A stretch of DNA of 21,018 nt from Desulfobulbaceae bacterium UBA2276 (GCA_002347085.1 DDWW01000042.1:1-21018); one strand, 5' to 3'. Counted from the first letter of the stretch, positions 1-8,606 are shown. A program made the numbers and translations. The notes: generated by a model not told the origin, from the letters alone.

Positions 1-1
1 C

Positions 2-529
2 ATGCTGATCACCGCCATTACCGTGGTTATGGTCAATGGCTCCATGGATCTCAAGACAATCAGCAGTGCCCAGGCCGGTGGATTCTGGCATTGGAACATC
101 TTTCCTTCCCTGCAAAGTCCACTCATGCCGATCTCCTTTCTCATCTTTTTCATCTGCTCCCTCGCCGAAACCAATCGCGCCCCCTTTGATCTGGGCGAGG
201 CCGAAAGTGAGCTGGTAGCAGGTTTTCACACCGAATACGGCAGTATGGGTTTTGGGCTCTTCTTTATGGGAGAATATGCCAATATCGTCATCGGTGCCAG
301 TCTCACCACCATCCTTTTCCTCGGCGGCTGGGATTGTCCTTTTGGCATGTTCCCTGGGGTCTGGTGGTTCCTGCTGAAAATCTATCTCCTGATTGCCACC
401 TTCATCTGGATTCGCTGGACCTTTCCCCGTACCACCATTTACGGACTGCTTAATTTATCCTGGAAAATACTTATTCCTATATCCCTGTTCAACCTGCTTC
501 TCACTGCAGGATTACTAAAGGTGTTCTAA
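2..529 (+). CDS. nuoH: NADH-quinone oxidoreductase subunit H (partial, C-terminal part)
   Basis: NuoH is the membrane subunit of complex I that forms the quinone-binding region where the peripheral arm meets the membrane arm. The window opens inside this gene, so only the last ~175 residues are present (full-length NuoH is about 320-350 aa); the ATG at position 2 is probably an internal Met. The family signature AETNRAPFDLGEAESELV is at visible residues 55-72, followed by GFHTEYG at 74-80, and several hydrophobic helices fill the rest. The stop (527-529) is one base from the nuoI ATG, so the two are translated from one operon. Identity is clear from the signature; only the 5' end is unknown. 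Confidence 0.97.
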   Translation: MLITAITVVMVNGSMDLKTISSAQAGGFWHWNIFPSLQSPLMPISFLIFFICSLAETNRAPFDLGEAESELVAGFHTEYGSMGFGLFFMGEYANIVIGASLTTILFLGGWDCPFGMFPGVWWFLLKIYLLIATFIWIRWTFPRTTIYGLLNLSWKILIPISLFNLLLTAGLLKVF

Positions 530-530
530 C

Positions 531-1007
531 ATGGGCGGTTATTTCAGCGATATATTCTACGGCAGTAAAAGTTTACTCGTTGGGCTGGGTATCACCTTTC
601 GGGAATTTTTCAAACCAGTCGTCACTGTTCAATACCCCTACCAGACCCTCAAGATGTCTGCAAAATTTCGTGGACATATTGAGCTTATCGGCGATGAAGA
701 GGAGAAGGCAAAGTGTGTCGTCTGTGGGATGTGCGAACGGGCCTGTCCCTCTGGTTGTATTACCCTTGGTTCTGTCTCAATAGAGACCGAGGTGGATGGA
801 AAGGTTAAGAAGAAAAAAGTTTTAAGCAAATACGATCTTGATTTCACAAAATGTTCTCTGTGCGGACAATGTGTTGAAAATTGTAGTTTTGGGGCGATCA
901 CTTTTTCAAAAGAATATAATCTTGCGTCTGCCCGCAAGGAAGATTTCCACTTTAATCTTATAGAACGATTGGAACGATTGACGCACTCGGAGGAGAAAAA
1001 CGCATGA
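531..1007 (+). CDS. nuoI: NADH-quinone oxidoreductase subunit I (2x[4Fe-4S] ferredoxin-like)
   Basis: NuoI carries the two [4Fe-4S] clusters (N6a/N6b) that relay electrons through the peripheral arm of complex I toward the quinone site. Two CxxCxxCxxxC motifs are visible: Cys62/65/68/72 followed by Pro, and Cys108/111/114/118. The second lacks the usual Pro after the fourth Cys (it reads CSFGAI). The 158-aa length is near the family norm. A Lys-rich linker (residues 91-97) separates the two motifs. The ATG lies one base after the nuoH stop, and the gene overlaps nuoJ by 4 bp, indicating translational coupling. It sits where NuoI is normally found, between H and J. Confidence 0.96.
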   Translation: MGGYFSDIFYGSKSLLVGLGITFREFFKPVVTVQYPYQTLKMSAKFRGHIELIGDEEEKAKCVVCGMCERACPSGCITLGSVSIETEVDGKVKKKKVLSKYDLDFTKCSLCGQCVENCSFGAITFSKEYNLASARKEDFHFNLIERLERLTHSEEKNA

Positions 1008-1552
1008 ACCCTTCCATGGCCATAACCGAGGCGCCAGGCCTGTTGACTGCTGACGGCCTGACTGGTCTGATCTTTCTCGTAATGATGGCAACAACCATTA
1101 TTGGCGGGATCATCGCCTGTTGCGCCAAGCGATTAGTACGCGCAGTTGCCGGACTCATTGTCTGTTTTATCGGGGTGGCGACCCTTTATTACTTCCTGAA
1201 TTCTCCCTTTGTCGCCATGATGCAGATGCTCATCTATGTCGGAGCTGTCTGTATTGCCATTGCCTTTGCCATCATGCTGGCCGCCCCCGAAGAGAGCCAA
1301 AAGACCGGCCCATCCGGACCACTCTCCGGGCCACTGGGCTTTATCACTGCTGGTATAGTCACCTTTGGATTACTTGTACTGGCGTCACGAACAAAATTTA
1401 CCGTTTTTCCCAAGGTCAGCAATGGAACGGTGAAAGAATTAGGTATCCAGTTTTTGACCAGTTATTCCATGGTCTTTGAACTCATCTCTATCGTCCTGCT
1501 CGTTGCTATCATTGGAGCGCTGGTAATCGCCCGCGCCGGGAGGAGCAAATAA
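1004..1552 (+). CDS. nuoJ: NADH-quinone oxidoreductase subunit J
   Basis: NuoJ is a small integral membrane subunit of the complex I membrane arm, part of the proton channel formed with NuoA and NuoK. The 182-aa product is almost entirely hydrophobic, with about five predicted helices. A helix with the family-like stretch MMQMLIYVGAVCIAIAFAIML (about residues 69-89) follows a short loop. The ATG overlaps the nuoI stop in an ATGA junction and is preceded by a strong ribosome binding site (GGAGGAG at 989-995) lying inside nuoI. The stop shares one base with the nuoK start (TAATG). Identity rests on these features and on position in the operon. Confidence 0.94.
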   Translation: MNPSMAITEAPGLLTADGLTGLIFLVMMATTIIGGIIACCAKRLVRAVAGLIVCFIGVATLYYFLNSPFVAMMQMLIYVGAVCIAIAFAIMLAAPEESQKTGPSGPLSGPLGFITAGIVTFGLLVLASRTKFTVFPKVSNGTVKELGIQFLTSYSMVFELISIVLLVAIIGALVIARAGRSK

Positions 1553-1878
1553 TGTCCATTCTTGCACTGTATAACAACCTCAACACCTTTCTCTATCTGG
1601 CTGCCCTGTTATTTGGCATGGGAATCTATGGTCTGGTAACCCGGCGCACCCTCATCGGGATGTTGATTGCCTCGGAACTGATCTTGGCTGCGGCCTCCAT
1701 CAATTTCATGGCCTTTAACCGCTTTACCGCCCCCGACCCTACCGTGGGCCAGGTCTTTACCCTTTTTATCATGGCCATTGCCGCCGCCGAGGCTGCTATT
1801 GGTCTCAGCATTGTCATTGCGGTGTATCGAAACTACAAATCAATCGACACGGAAGATCTGGTCGAACTTAAAGGTTAG
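1552..1878 (+). CDS. nuoK: NADH-quinone oxidoreductase subunit K
   Basis: NuoK is a three-helix membrane subunit homologous to MrpC, providing buried glutamates on the proton path of complex I. The 108-aa protein has three hydrophobic helices. Glu42 (in IASELILAA) and Glu80 (in AIAAAEAAIGL) match the two conserved membrane glutamates, Glu36 and Glu72 of E. coli NuoK. Translation starts at an ATG overlapping the nuoJ stop by one base, with GGGAGGAG at 1538-1545 as ribosome binding site. The gene is followed after 17 bp by an MrpD/NuoL-like gene. Confidence 0.95.
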   Translation: MSILALYNNLNTFLYLAALLFGMGIYGLVTRRTLIGMLIASELILAAASINFMAFNRFTAPDPTVGQVFTLFIMAIAAAEAAIGLSIVIAVYRNYKSIDTEDLVELKG

Positions 1879-1895
1879 GAAAGGGAACATCTGTC

Positions 1896-3377
1896 ATGGA
1901 TATTACAACGGTCAGTTCCGTAAAGCTTCTCATCGCCCTCCTTGTTCCCCTTATTGGCACCTTAGGTGTCATGTTTATGGGAAAAAATGAGAATATCAGA
2001 GAAGGGATCTCCTCGATTGCCTCTATCGTCCTGTTTTTACTGGTCGCCTCCATGATCCCGACCGTACTTTCAGGTAAGACATTGATCTTCCACATGTTCA
2101 GCATCCTGCCGGGTGTCACCGTCACCCTGCGGGCCGATGGCATGTCGATGATCTTTGCCTTGGTGGCCTCATCCCTGTGGACGATTGCGGTCTTCTACTC
2201 CATGGGCTACATGCGGGCCCACCACGAACACGCCCAGACGCGTTTCAATGCCTGTTTTGCCTTGGCCATATTTGGTGCCATCGGGGTAGCCTTCTCGGAC
2301 AACCTTTTTACCCTCTATCTCTTTTACGAGATCGTCTCGATCTGCACCTACCCCTTAGTTGCCCATCATCAGGATGCCGAAGGATATAATGGTGCCCGAA
2401 AATACATCGTTTATCTGACCACAACAGCCAAGGCCTTTCTCTTGCCCGCCCTGATCCTGATCTATGTCTTGACCGGAACCTTGGATTTTGCACCCAACAT
2501 CTCTACCGGCATCTTTCCACCCGATGTCAACAAATCCTTGGTGATCATGCTCTATATCTTTTGTCTCTTTGGATTTGCCAAGAACGGGGTCATGCCCTTT
2601 CATCACTGGCTGCCAGGCGCCATGGTTGCGCCTACGCCCGTTTCTGCCCTGCTTCATGCCGTGGCCGTAGTTAAGGTCGGGGTCTTTTGTACAACCCGGG
2701 TCATGCTCTACGTCTTTGGGGTCGATACCATGCATGCCTTGAACCTCGGTATCCCCACGGCCTACTTTGTCGGTTTTACCGTGATCATGGCCTCAGTCCT
2801 GGCCTTGTCCAAAAATAACCTCAAGGAGCGACTGGCCTATTCCACCATCAGCCAGCTCTCCTATATCATCATGGGCGTAGCACTCCTTACCCCGGCAGGC
2901 ATTGATGGCGGCCTGATCCATATCGTCAATCATGCCTTCTCCAAGATCACCCTCTTCTTTTGCGCCGGTGCTATTTATATTGCCGCCCACAAGAAAGATA
3001 TATCGGATATGGGCGGACTGGGCAAGACCATGCCCTTTACCTTCGGGGCCTTTGCCGTGGCCTCACTTTCCATGATTGGCGCCCCACCGGTCGCTGGATT
3101 TATCACCAAATGGAATCTGCTGGTAGGCTCGATTCAGGCCCACCAGATCGGCATCCTGCTCATCCTGATTGCCAGCACCATGCTCAATGTCGGGTATTTC
3201 GCACCCGTTACCATTAAGGCCTTTTTCGGCAAACGCCCGGAAGGTGAAACGTATCAAGGCATCAAAGAGGCGCCCTTGTCCATGCTCATTCCCATCCTCA
3301 TTGCATGTACCATTTCTGTCCTCCTTGGTATCTTCCCTAACTTCATGATGCAATTTGTTAAGGTGGTGACAGGATGA
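1896..3377 (+). CDS. MrpD/NuoL-like antiporter subunit (complex I membrane arm)
   Basis: This is a 493-aa, ~14-helix member of the NuoL/M/N-MrpD family, whose members move H+ (or possibly Na+) through the membrane arm. The ionisable residues of the family are intact: Glu145 in LFYEIVSICTY (helix 5), Lys229 in GFAKNGVMPFHHWLP (helix 7), Lys260 in AVAVVKVGVF (helix 8) and Lys405 in GFITKWNLL (helix 12). The motif APTPVSALLHA (245-255) is typical of MrpD/NuoL. It is too short for canonical NuoL and lacks its long C-terminal lateral helix. It follows nuoK by 17 bp, with a purine-rich ribosome binding site (GGAAAGGGA), and overlaps the next small gene by 4 bp. I read it as an extra antiporter module rather than NuoL itself; whether it pumps H+ or Na+ cannot be told from sequence. 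Confidence 0.9.
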   Translation: MDITTVSSVKLLIALLVPLIGTLGVMFMGKNENIREGISSIASIVLFLLVASMIPTVLSGKTLIFHMFSILPGVTVTLRADGMSMIFALVASSLWTIAVFYSMGYMRAHHEHAQTRFNACFALAIFGAIGVAFSDNLFTLYLFYEIVSICTYPLVAHHQDAEGYNGARKYIVYLTTTAKAFLLPALILIYVLTGTLDFAPNISTGIFPPDVNKSLVIMLYIFCLFGFAKNGVMPFHHWLPGAMVAPTPVSALLHAVAVVKVGVFCTTRVMLYVFGVDTMHALNLGIPTAYFVGFTVIMASVLALSKNNLKERLAYSTISQLSYIIMGVALLTPAGIDGGLIHIVNHAFSKITLFFCAGAIYIAAHKKDISDMGGLGKTMPFTFGAFAVASLSMIGAPPVAGFITKWNLLVGSIQAHQIGILLILIASTMLNVGYFAPVTIKAFFGKRPEGETYQGIKEAPLSMLIPILIACTISVLLGIFPNFMMQFVKVVTG

Positions 3378-3625
3378 TTGTCAATTTTATCGATTATCTA
3401 CGAGACCGACTCAAGACGGTTATCTATTGTTGCTATGGTGGAATCGCCCTCATAGTCATCTGGAGCCTGACCGTTGATACCAGTCATGCCCATACCTGGG
3501 CTGAAAAGATGATTCCAGGATTCTGGTCCTTGTTTGGCCTTGGTGCCTGTGCTGTTCTTATCATGGTTGCCAGGTGGTTTGGCAAAAGCGGGATCATGAC
3601 CCGGGAGGATTATTATGACAATTAA
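3374..3625 (+). CDS. small two-helix membrane protein of the complex I operon
   Basis: The 83-aa protein has two likely membrane helices (about residues 15-33 and 48-68), a short loop carrying two histidines (His38, His40), and a charged tail ending MTREDYYDN. I do not recognise a named family. It is very probably real: its ATG overlaps the upstream antiporter-like stop by 4 bp (ATGA), and its end overlaps the next antiporter-like gene by 11 bp, so it is locked between two paralogous genes. By position it may be an accessory subunit linking the two MrpD-like proteins, analogous in size to NuoK/MrpC or MrpF-type subunits. It has no obvious buried glutamate like NuoK, so that comparison is only about size and context. 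Confidence 0.8.
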   Translation: MIVNFIDYLRDRLKTVIYCCYGGIALIVIWSLTVDTSHAHTWAEKMIPGFWSLFGLGACAVLIMVARWFGKSGIMTREDYYDN

Positions 3626-5402
3626 TTTTTTCCATCCGGCCCTCATCATGATCATCGGGGCGCTTCTGTTGCCCTTGGTCAGAGGCCCGTTCAGAAAGCC
3701 CTATCTCTTTCTGATTCCCTTAGTGACCTTTATTGATGTCCTGTATTTGAGCCAACATCCCGGTACCTATGGGGTCGTCCAGTTTCTCGATTGGGAACTG
3801 ACCTTTGGCCGGGTTGACCGTTTGTCCATGATCTTTGGCTTTATCATGTCCCTGATGGCCATCATCGGCACCATCTACGGGCTGCATGTAGAGGATGAAT
3901 GGCAGCATATTGCCGCCTGGTTTTATGTGGCAGGCTCGCTGGGGGTCATCTACTGTGGTGACTACTTGGTACTCTTTCTCTTCTGGGAGATGATGGCCTT
4001 TGCCTCCACCTTCCTGATCTGGTTTAAAAAAGATCCTGAATCCCTGGCCGCAGGTTACCGATACATCCTGGTCCATACCTTTGGCGGGGTTATTCTGCTG
4101 CTGGGTTTTGTCCTGAGGTATCAGGCCACCGGCGACCTTTCTTTTGTCCAGCTCAATGTCCAAAACCCCGAAATCTATACCTGGCTGATCATGATCGGCC
4201 TGATGCTCAATGCTGCTGTGCCTCCCCTGCACTCCTGGTTACCAGATGCCTACAGTAAGGCCACGGTTACCGGTTCTGTCTTCATGTGCGCCTTTACCAC
4301 CAAGACTGCGATCTACACCCTGGCCCGAAGCTGCGCCGGATTTGATGTGCTCATTGTCCTTGGGGTCATCATGGCCATCTACGGTATCATTTACGCGATC
4401 ATGGAAAATGATGTGCGCAAGCTCTTAGGCTGGGAAATTGTCTCCCAGGTAGGATATATGGTCACGGGTGTAGGTATTGGCACGGCTTTAGCCATCAACG
4501 GCACCTGCGCTCATGCCTTCGCTCATATCCTTTACAAGGGTCTGCTGTTCATGGCCGCAGGCGCGGTCATCCATGCCACGGGTAAATCCAAATTTACGGA
4601 ACTGGGCGGGCTCTACAAGAAGATGCCTGCCACCTTCATCTTTCTGGTCATCGGGGGCATTTCGGTTTCCGCCTTTCCCTTTCTCTCTGGTTTTGTCTCC
4701 AAATCAATGATCATCAGCGCCAGCTTTGAATCGCACTTCCTGTGGGCTGGATTCCTGCTGACCATGGTCTCGGCCGGAACCTTTCTGGTGGCTGGACTCA
4801 GACTCCCTTATCTCCTCTTTTTCAGTAACAACAAATGCTCCACAGAGACTTGGGAAAAGGCCGCTGATCCCTCTTGGAACATGCAACTGGCGATGGTGCT
4901 CGCCTCTTTTTTCTGCATCCTTATCGGCTCCTATCTTCCCTTTCTCTACAACATGCTGCCCAACACCGAGATTGCCTATCATCCGTATGGGGCTTACCAT
5001 TTGAGCGAGACCTTGCAGATCCTGGCACTCACTGCCTTGGGCTTCTTTCTCCTGCGTAAATACATTCGTGCCCAAGATACTATCAGTCTCGATCTGGACT
5101 GGTTCTACCGCAAGGGCGGCCAGTGTTTTCTGTGGACGGTCACCAACCCCATACAATGGTTTGACACCGCTTTCAGTAAGGCCTATCGGGTTGTTGGTCT
5201 GAGCACATTGATGACTACCTCCCAATTCTGGTCATGGTTTGACTGGCATGGAATTGACGGTGTCGTTGATGGAACGGCCCGTTGTGTCCGCGCCATTGGC
5301 CGGCGCGTCAGCCTGGTTCTCCAGCGCGGTCAGATTCAGCAAACAATATATTATACGGTCACCTTTGTTGCCGTTATTCTTGTAGCTTACGTCTGGCTAT
5401 AA
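3615..5402 (+). CDS. second MrpD/NuoL-like antiporter subunit with long C-terminal extension
   Basis: This 595-aa NuoL/M/N-MrpD family protein is the longest antiporter-like subunit here and the best candidate for the NuoL position at the tip of the membrane arm. Glu125 (LFWEMMAFAS) and the lysines Lys230 (FTTKTAIY), Lys308 (ILYKGLLFM) and Lys363 (GFVSKSMI) are present. The helix-7 lysine is replaced by Asn199 in MLNAAVPPLHSWLP. After the core, ~90 mostly amphipathic residues (about 486-575, including FDWHGIDGVVDG) precede a final helix (578-595). This resembles the NuoL C-terminus with its lateral helix. Translation starts inside the previous gene behind GGGAGG (3603-3608). The product could equally be named Na+/H+ antiporter subunit D; the transported ion is unknown. 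Confidence 0.9.
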   Translation: MTINFFHPALIMIIGALLLPLVRGPFRKPYLFLIPLVTFIDVLYLSQHPGTYGVVQFLDWELTFGRVDRLSMIFGFIMSLMAIIGTIYGLHVEDEWQHIAAWFYVAGSLGVIYCGDYLVLFLFWEMMAFASTFLIWFKKDPESLAAGYRYILVHTFGGVILLLGFVLRYQATGDLSFVQLNVQNPEIYTWLIMIGLMLNAAVPPLHSWLPDAYSKATVTGSVFMCAFTTKTAIYTLARSCAGFDVLIVLGVIMAIYGIIYAIMENDVRKLLGWEIVSQVGYMVTGVGIGTALAINGTCAHAFAHILYKGLLFMAAGAVIHATGKSKFTELGGLYKKMPATFIFLVIGGISVSAFPFLSGFVSKSMIISASFESHFLWAGFLLTMVSAGTFLVAGLRLPYLLFFSNNKCSTETWEKAADPSWNMQLAMVLASFFCILIGSYLPFLYNMLPNTEIAYHPYGAYHLSETLQILALTALGFFLLRKYIRAQDTISLDLDWFYRKGGQCFLWTVTNPIQWFDTAFSKAYRVVGLSTLMTTSQFWSWFDWHGIDGVVDGTARCVRAIGRRVSLVLQRGQIQQTIYYTVTFVAVILVAYVWL

Positions 5403-5429
5403 CCTACTGATTTTTGAGGACCATTAGGA

Positions 5430-6956
5430 ATGGATCAACTACTTATAAATCCAAATTATCCACACATTCTCAGCACCTTGATTTTCCTGCCCCTGGCCGG
5501 AGCCTTGTTGCTGCTCTTTGTGCAAAATGAATACTTTGCCCGCTACTGGGCATTAGGGATCTCCGCCCTCACTGCTATCCTGTCTCTACCTTTAGTCAGT
5601 GCCTTTGACACAACTTCCGCAAAGTTTCAATTTGCGGAACAGTACAACTGGGTAGATTCACTTAATATTCAGTATGTTATCGGAGTTGACGGGATTTCCA
5701 TCCTCCTGGTAATGCTGACCACCCTTATCATGCCCCTCTGCATCCTCGCCTCCTGGAGCTATATCAAGACCCGGGTGCAGGCCTTCATGATCTGCCTGTT
5801 GATCATGGAAACCGCGATGCTCGGTGTCTTTATGGCCCTGGATTTTGTGCTCTTCTACATCCTCTGGGAGGCCATGCTCATCCCCATGTATCTGCTCATT
5901 GGAATCTGGGGTGGACCACGAAAAATTTACGCCTCAATCAAATTTTTCCTCTACACCTTGGCTGGCTCGATCATGCTCCTGGTGGGAATTATCTGGCTCT
6001 ACAAGACTAATAATTACTCCTTTTTTATCCCGGATATGATGTGGCAGAATTATTCACTGACTGCCCAGGTCTATCTCTTTCTCGCCTTCTTTCTGGCCTT
6101 TGCCATTAAGGTGCCCATGTTTCCTTTCCATACATGGTTACCAGCAGCGCACGTCGAGGCACCAACAGCTGGTTCAGTTATCCTGGCCTCGGTACTCTTG
6201 AAGATGGGTACCTATGGCTTTCTCCGCTTCGCCCTGCCCATCACCCCTGCGGCCACGACCCTTCTCATGCCCTATGTGCTCTGGTTGTCGATTGCCGGCA
6301 TCATCTATGGTGGGTTTACCGCTCTCGCCCAGCAAGACATGAAAAAGCTGATCGCCTATTCCTCGGTGGGCCATATGGGCTTTGTCACCCTGGGTATCTT
6401 TGTCCTCAACCTTGAGGGCATTGAAGGTGCTATCCTGCAGATGATCAATCATGGGATTACTACCGGCGCCCTCTTCCTCTGCGTCGGTATGATTTATGAG
6501 AGAACACACAGTCGAGAGCTTCGTTCCGCTACTGGTGTGGGCAAATATATGCCCATCTATGTCACCTTTCTGGCCTTTTTCTCCCTTTCATCCTTTGGCT
6601 TCCCTGGAACCAACAGCTTTGTCGGTGAGTTCATGATCCTGGCCGGAACCTTCAAACACAGCACTACCTTGGCCTTAGCCGCTATCCCGGGTGCTGTCCT
6701 GGCAGCCGCCTATATGCTACGCATGTTGCAGAAGATCATCTGGGGCGGAACCGATAATCCAGATCAGTCCTGGCTGAATGATCTGAATATGCGGGAGATC
6801 ATCACCTTGTGTCCTTTTCTCTTTTTTGTGTTCTGGATCGGACTCGGGCCCCAGCCTTTTATTGATCTCATGCACATAAGTATTGTCAACCTCCTTGATC
6901 AGTTTCATGCGCATCAAGGTCAGGCTGTTGCGGCCGCCGAATTGATTCTTCATTGA
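5430..6956 (+). CDS. nuoM: NADH-quinone oxidoreductase subunit M
   Basis: NuoM is one of the three standard antiporter-like pumping subunits of complex I. The 508-aa product fits the family length. All key residues are visible: Glu147 in YILWEAMLIPMYLL (helix 5), Lys227 in FAIKVPMFPFHTWLP (helix 7), Lys258 in SVLLKMGTYGF (helix 8), and Glu400 in NSFVGEFMILAG (helix 12). A glutamate rather than lysine at helix 12 is diagnostic of NuoM as opposed to NuoL or NuoN. The gene starts 27 bp after the preceding stop, so spacing loosens here compared with the overlapping genes upstream. A GAGG/TTAGGA-like site precedes the ATG. Confidence 0.97.
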   Translation: MDQLLINPNYPHILSTLIFLPLAGALLLLFVQNEYFARYWALGISALTAILSLPLVSAFDTTSAKFQFAEQYNWVDSLNIQYVIGVDGISILLVMLTTLIMPLCILASWSYIKTRVQAFMICLLIMETAMLGVFMALDFVLFYILWEAMLIPMYLLIGIWGGPRKIYASIKFFLYTLAGSIMLLVGIIWLYKTNNYSFFIPDMMWQNYSLTAQVYLFLAFFLAFAIKVPMFPFHTWLPAAHVEAPTAGSVILASVLLKMGTYGFLRFALPITPAATTLLMPYVLWLSIAGIIYGGFTALAQQDMKKLIAYSSVGHMGFVTLGIFVLNLEGIEGAILQMINHGITTGALFLCVGMIYERTHSRELRSATGVGKYMPIYVTFLAFFSLSSFGFPGTNSFVGEFMILAGTFKHSTTLALAAIPGAVLAAAYMLRMLQKIIWGGTDNPDQSWLNDLNMREIITLCPFLFFVFWIGLGPQPFIDLMHISIVNLLDQFHAHQGQAVAAAELILH

Positions 6957-7001
6957 TCGAATTTGAAAATCACTTTAAAAATCACGATCTAAGGTAAACA
7001 C

Positions 7002-8414
7002 ATGCAATTTCTACCTGAATTAACACTTTTAGGAGCGGGGCTGGTCATCTTCCTGGTCAGTCTGGGAAAGACTGATGCCGATAAAATAAAAACGATCGCC
7101 ATTGGTCTGGGTGGTGCAGTTTTTGTGGCAACACTCCTCAGTCTTTGCCAGCGAGGCACCCTCTTTTTTGACTCCTACAAAGTTGACTTCTACTCTCAAA
7201 TCTTCAAGACCTTGATAGCTGGAGCTATGCTGGTTGTCCTGATCTTGGGACGCAAGCTGAAGGATATAAAAAGTGCTGTTCATCCCGAATATTATCTTTT
7301 TATGTTCATGAGCGTCCTTGGCCTGATGATGCTGGTCTCAAGCGTTGAACTTCTGGCTATCTTTGTAGCCTTGGAACTTTCCTCCTTTGCTGTCTATATC
7401 ATGGTCCCCATGCGGGATGACTCTGGAAACTATCGTTTTCAGATGGAGGCCGGGATCAAATATCTGCTTTTCGGGGTCACTGCCACCGGCTTCATGCTCT
7501 TTGGTATGAGCTATATGTTTGGCCTGACTGGTTCAACGCAACTGACTGTGGTCGTGGCCGCACTCTCCCAAATGTACACTCAACCAGCAGCCATCGTGGC
7601 AATCATGATGGTACTGGCAGGCTTTTTCTATAAACTTGCCATCTTCCCCTTTCATTTCTGGGTCCCAGATGTCTATGAAGGCGCATCCAACGAGACCACT
7701 GCCTTTATAGCCTCGGTTCCCAAACTGGCGGCCGTTGCCCTACTGATCCGTCTGGTCAGCATGATCACTGGCGAAGGTCAGATCATTGTCAACATCCTGA
7801 TGGTATGCGCCGTTCTGTCCATGTTTTACGGGAATCTCTCTGCCTTGGTTCAGACCGATCTCAAGCGCATGCTTGGCTTTTCCGGCATCGCCCATGCAGG
7901 ATTCGTCCTCCTTGGTCTGTTAACCTTCCAGATCAGCGGGTATGCCAATGCCCTCTACTATATCATCGGCTATGTGGTGATGAACCTGGCCTGTTTCCTG
8001 GTTATCTGTTCAGTTTCCTCGAATGGCGAGAATGTCCAGATCAGTGATCTCAATGGCCTGCATAAACGATCACCACTACTGGCACTGACCTTGGCGGTGG
8101 CCCTGTTTGCCCTCGCTGGCATCCCTCCTTTTGTTGGCTTCATGGGTAAATTCATGTTGCTCGCCGGTGCCCTGAAACAAGGTTATCTGCTGCTGGTCAT
8201 CCTGGCAGCCATCAATACCGCCATTGCCATTTTTTATTATCTTTCGGTGATTCGAGTCACCTTCTGCAGCGATCCAGATAACAGTAACAGCATTAGCAGT
8301 GGTCTCTTTACCAATGCCACCTCAATAGTCCTGATGCTTATTATCGTGATCATGGGTGTCGTTCCTCAACAATTTGTTGATTTGGCCACCTCGGCCGTCA
8401 AATCGATCAGGTAA
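7002..8414 (+). CDS. nuoN: NADH-quinone oxidoreductase subunit N
   Basis: NuoN is the antiporter-like subunit next to NuoK in the complex I membrane arm. The 470-aa product carries Glu125 (FVALELSSFAVY, helix 5), Lys211 (FFYKLAIFPFHFWVPDVYEG, helix 7), Lys241 (SVPKLAAVALL, helix 8) and Lys383 (GFMGKFMLLAG, helix 12). The PFHFWVPDVYEGA motif is typical of NuoN. The ATG follows an AAGGT site 45 bp after nuoM. It is the last gene of the operon: the next gene is on the opposite strand and a strong terminator lies about 190 bp downstream. The long untranslated tail between contains a copy of the dispersed palindrome. Confidence 0.97.
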   Translation: MQFLPELTLLGAGLVIFLVSLGKTDADKIKTIAIGLGGAVFVATLLSLCQRGTLFFDSYKVDFYSQIFKTLIAGAMLVVLILGRKLKDIKSAVHPEYYLFMFMSVLGLMMLVSSVELLAIFVALELSSFAVYIMVPMRDDSGNYRFQMEAGIKYLLFGVTATGFMLFGMSYMFGLTGSTQLTVVVAALSQMYTQPAAIVAIMMVLAGFFYKLAIFPFHFWVPDVYEGASNETTAFIASVPKLAAVALLIRLVSMITGEGQIIVNILMVCAVLSMFYGNLSALVQTDLKRMLGFSGIAHAGFVLLGLLTFQISGYANALYYIIGYVVMNLACFLVICSVSSNGENVQISDLNGLHKRSPLLALTLAVALFALAGIPPFVGFMGKFMLLAGALKQGYLLLVILAAINTAIAIFYYLSVIRVTFCSDPDNSNSISSGLFTNATSIVLMLIIVIMGVVPQQFVDLATSAVKSIR

Positions 8415-8472
8415 GCCGTCGTTATAGGATAATTTGAGAATCGTCCCCCTTGTGGTCCCGTAAACGGCACAA

Positions 8473-8521
8473 GGAGCCGTAACTAAATTCACAAAAGTAC
8501 AAATTATCTCGTAACGGCTCC
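8473..8521. repeat. dispersed intergenic palindrome, copy A
   Basis: Inverted repeat with left arm GGAGCCGTAAC (8473-8483) and right arm GTAACGGCTCC (8511-8521), pairing at 10 of 11 positions. It is flanked by AA on the left and TAA on the right. It lies in the 3' untranslated region of nuoN, before the terminator. Its arms match four other intergenic copies in this window (B-E). A separate 7-bp pairing, CCTTGTG (8448-8454) with CACAAGG (8468-8474), overlaps its left edge. Confidence 0.75.
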
Positions 8522-8606
8522 TAAATTCACTCCATCAGCTCTACATCTTCCTCAACACTCAAGCAACACGTCAAGAAGTATGCCTGTTGTGCCAAAAAAA
8601 GCATAT

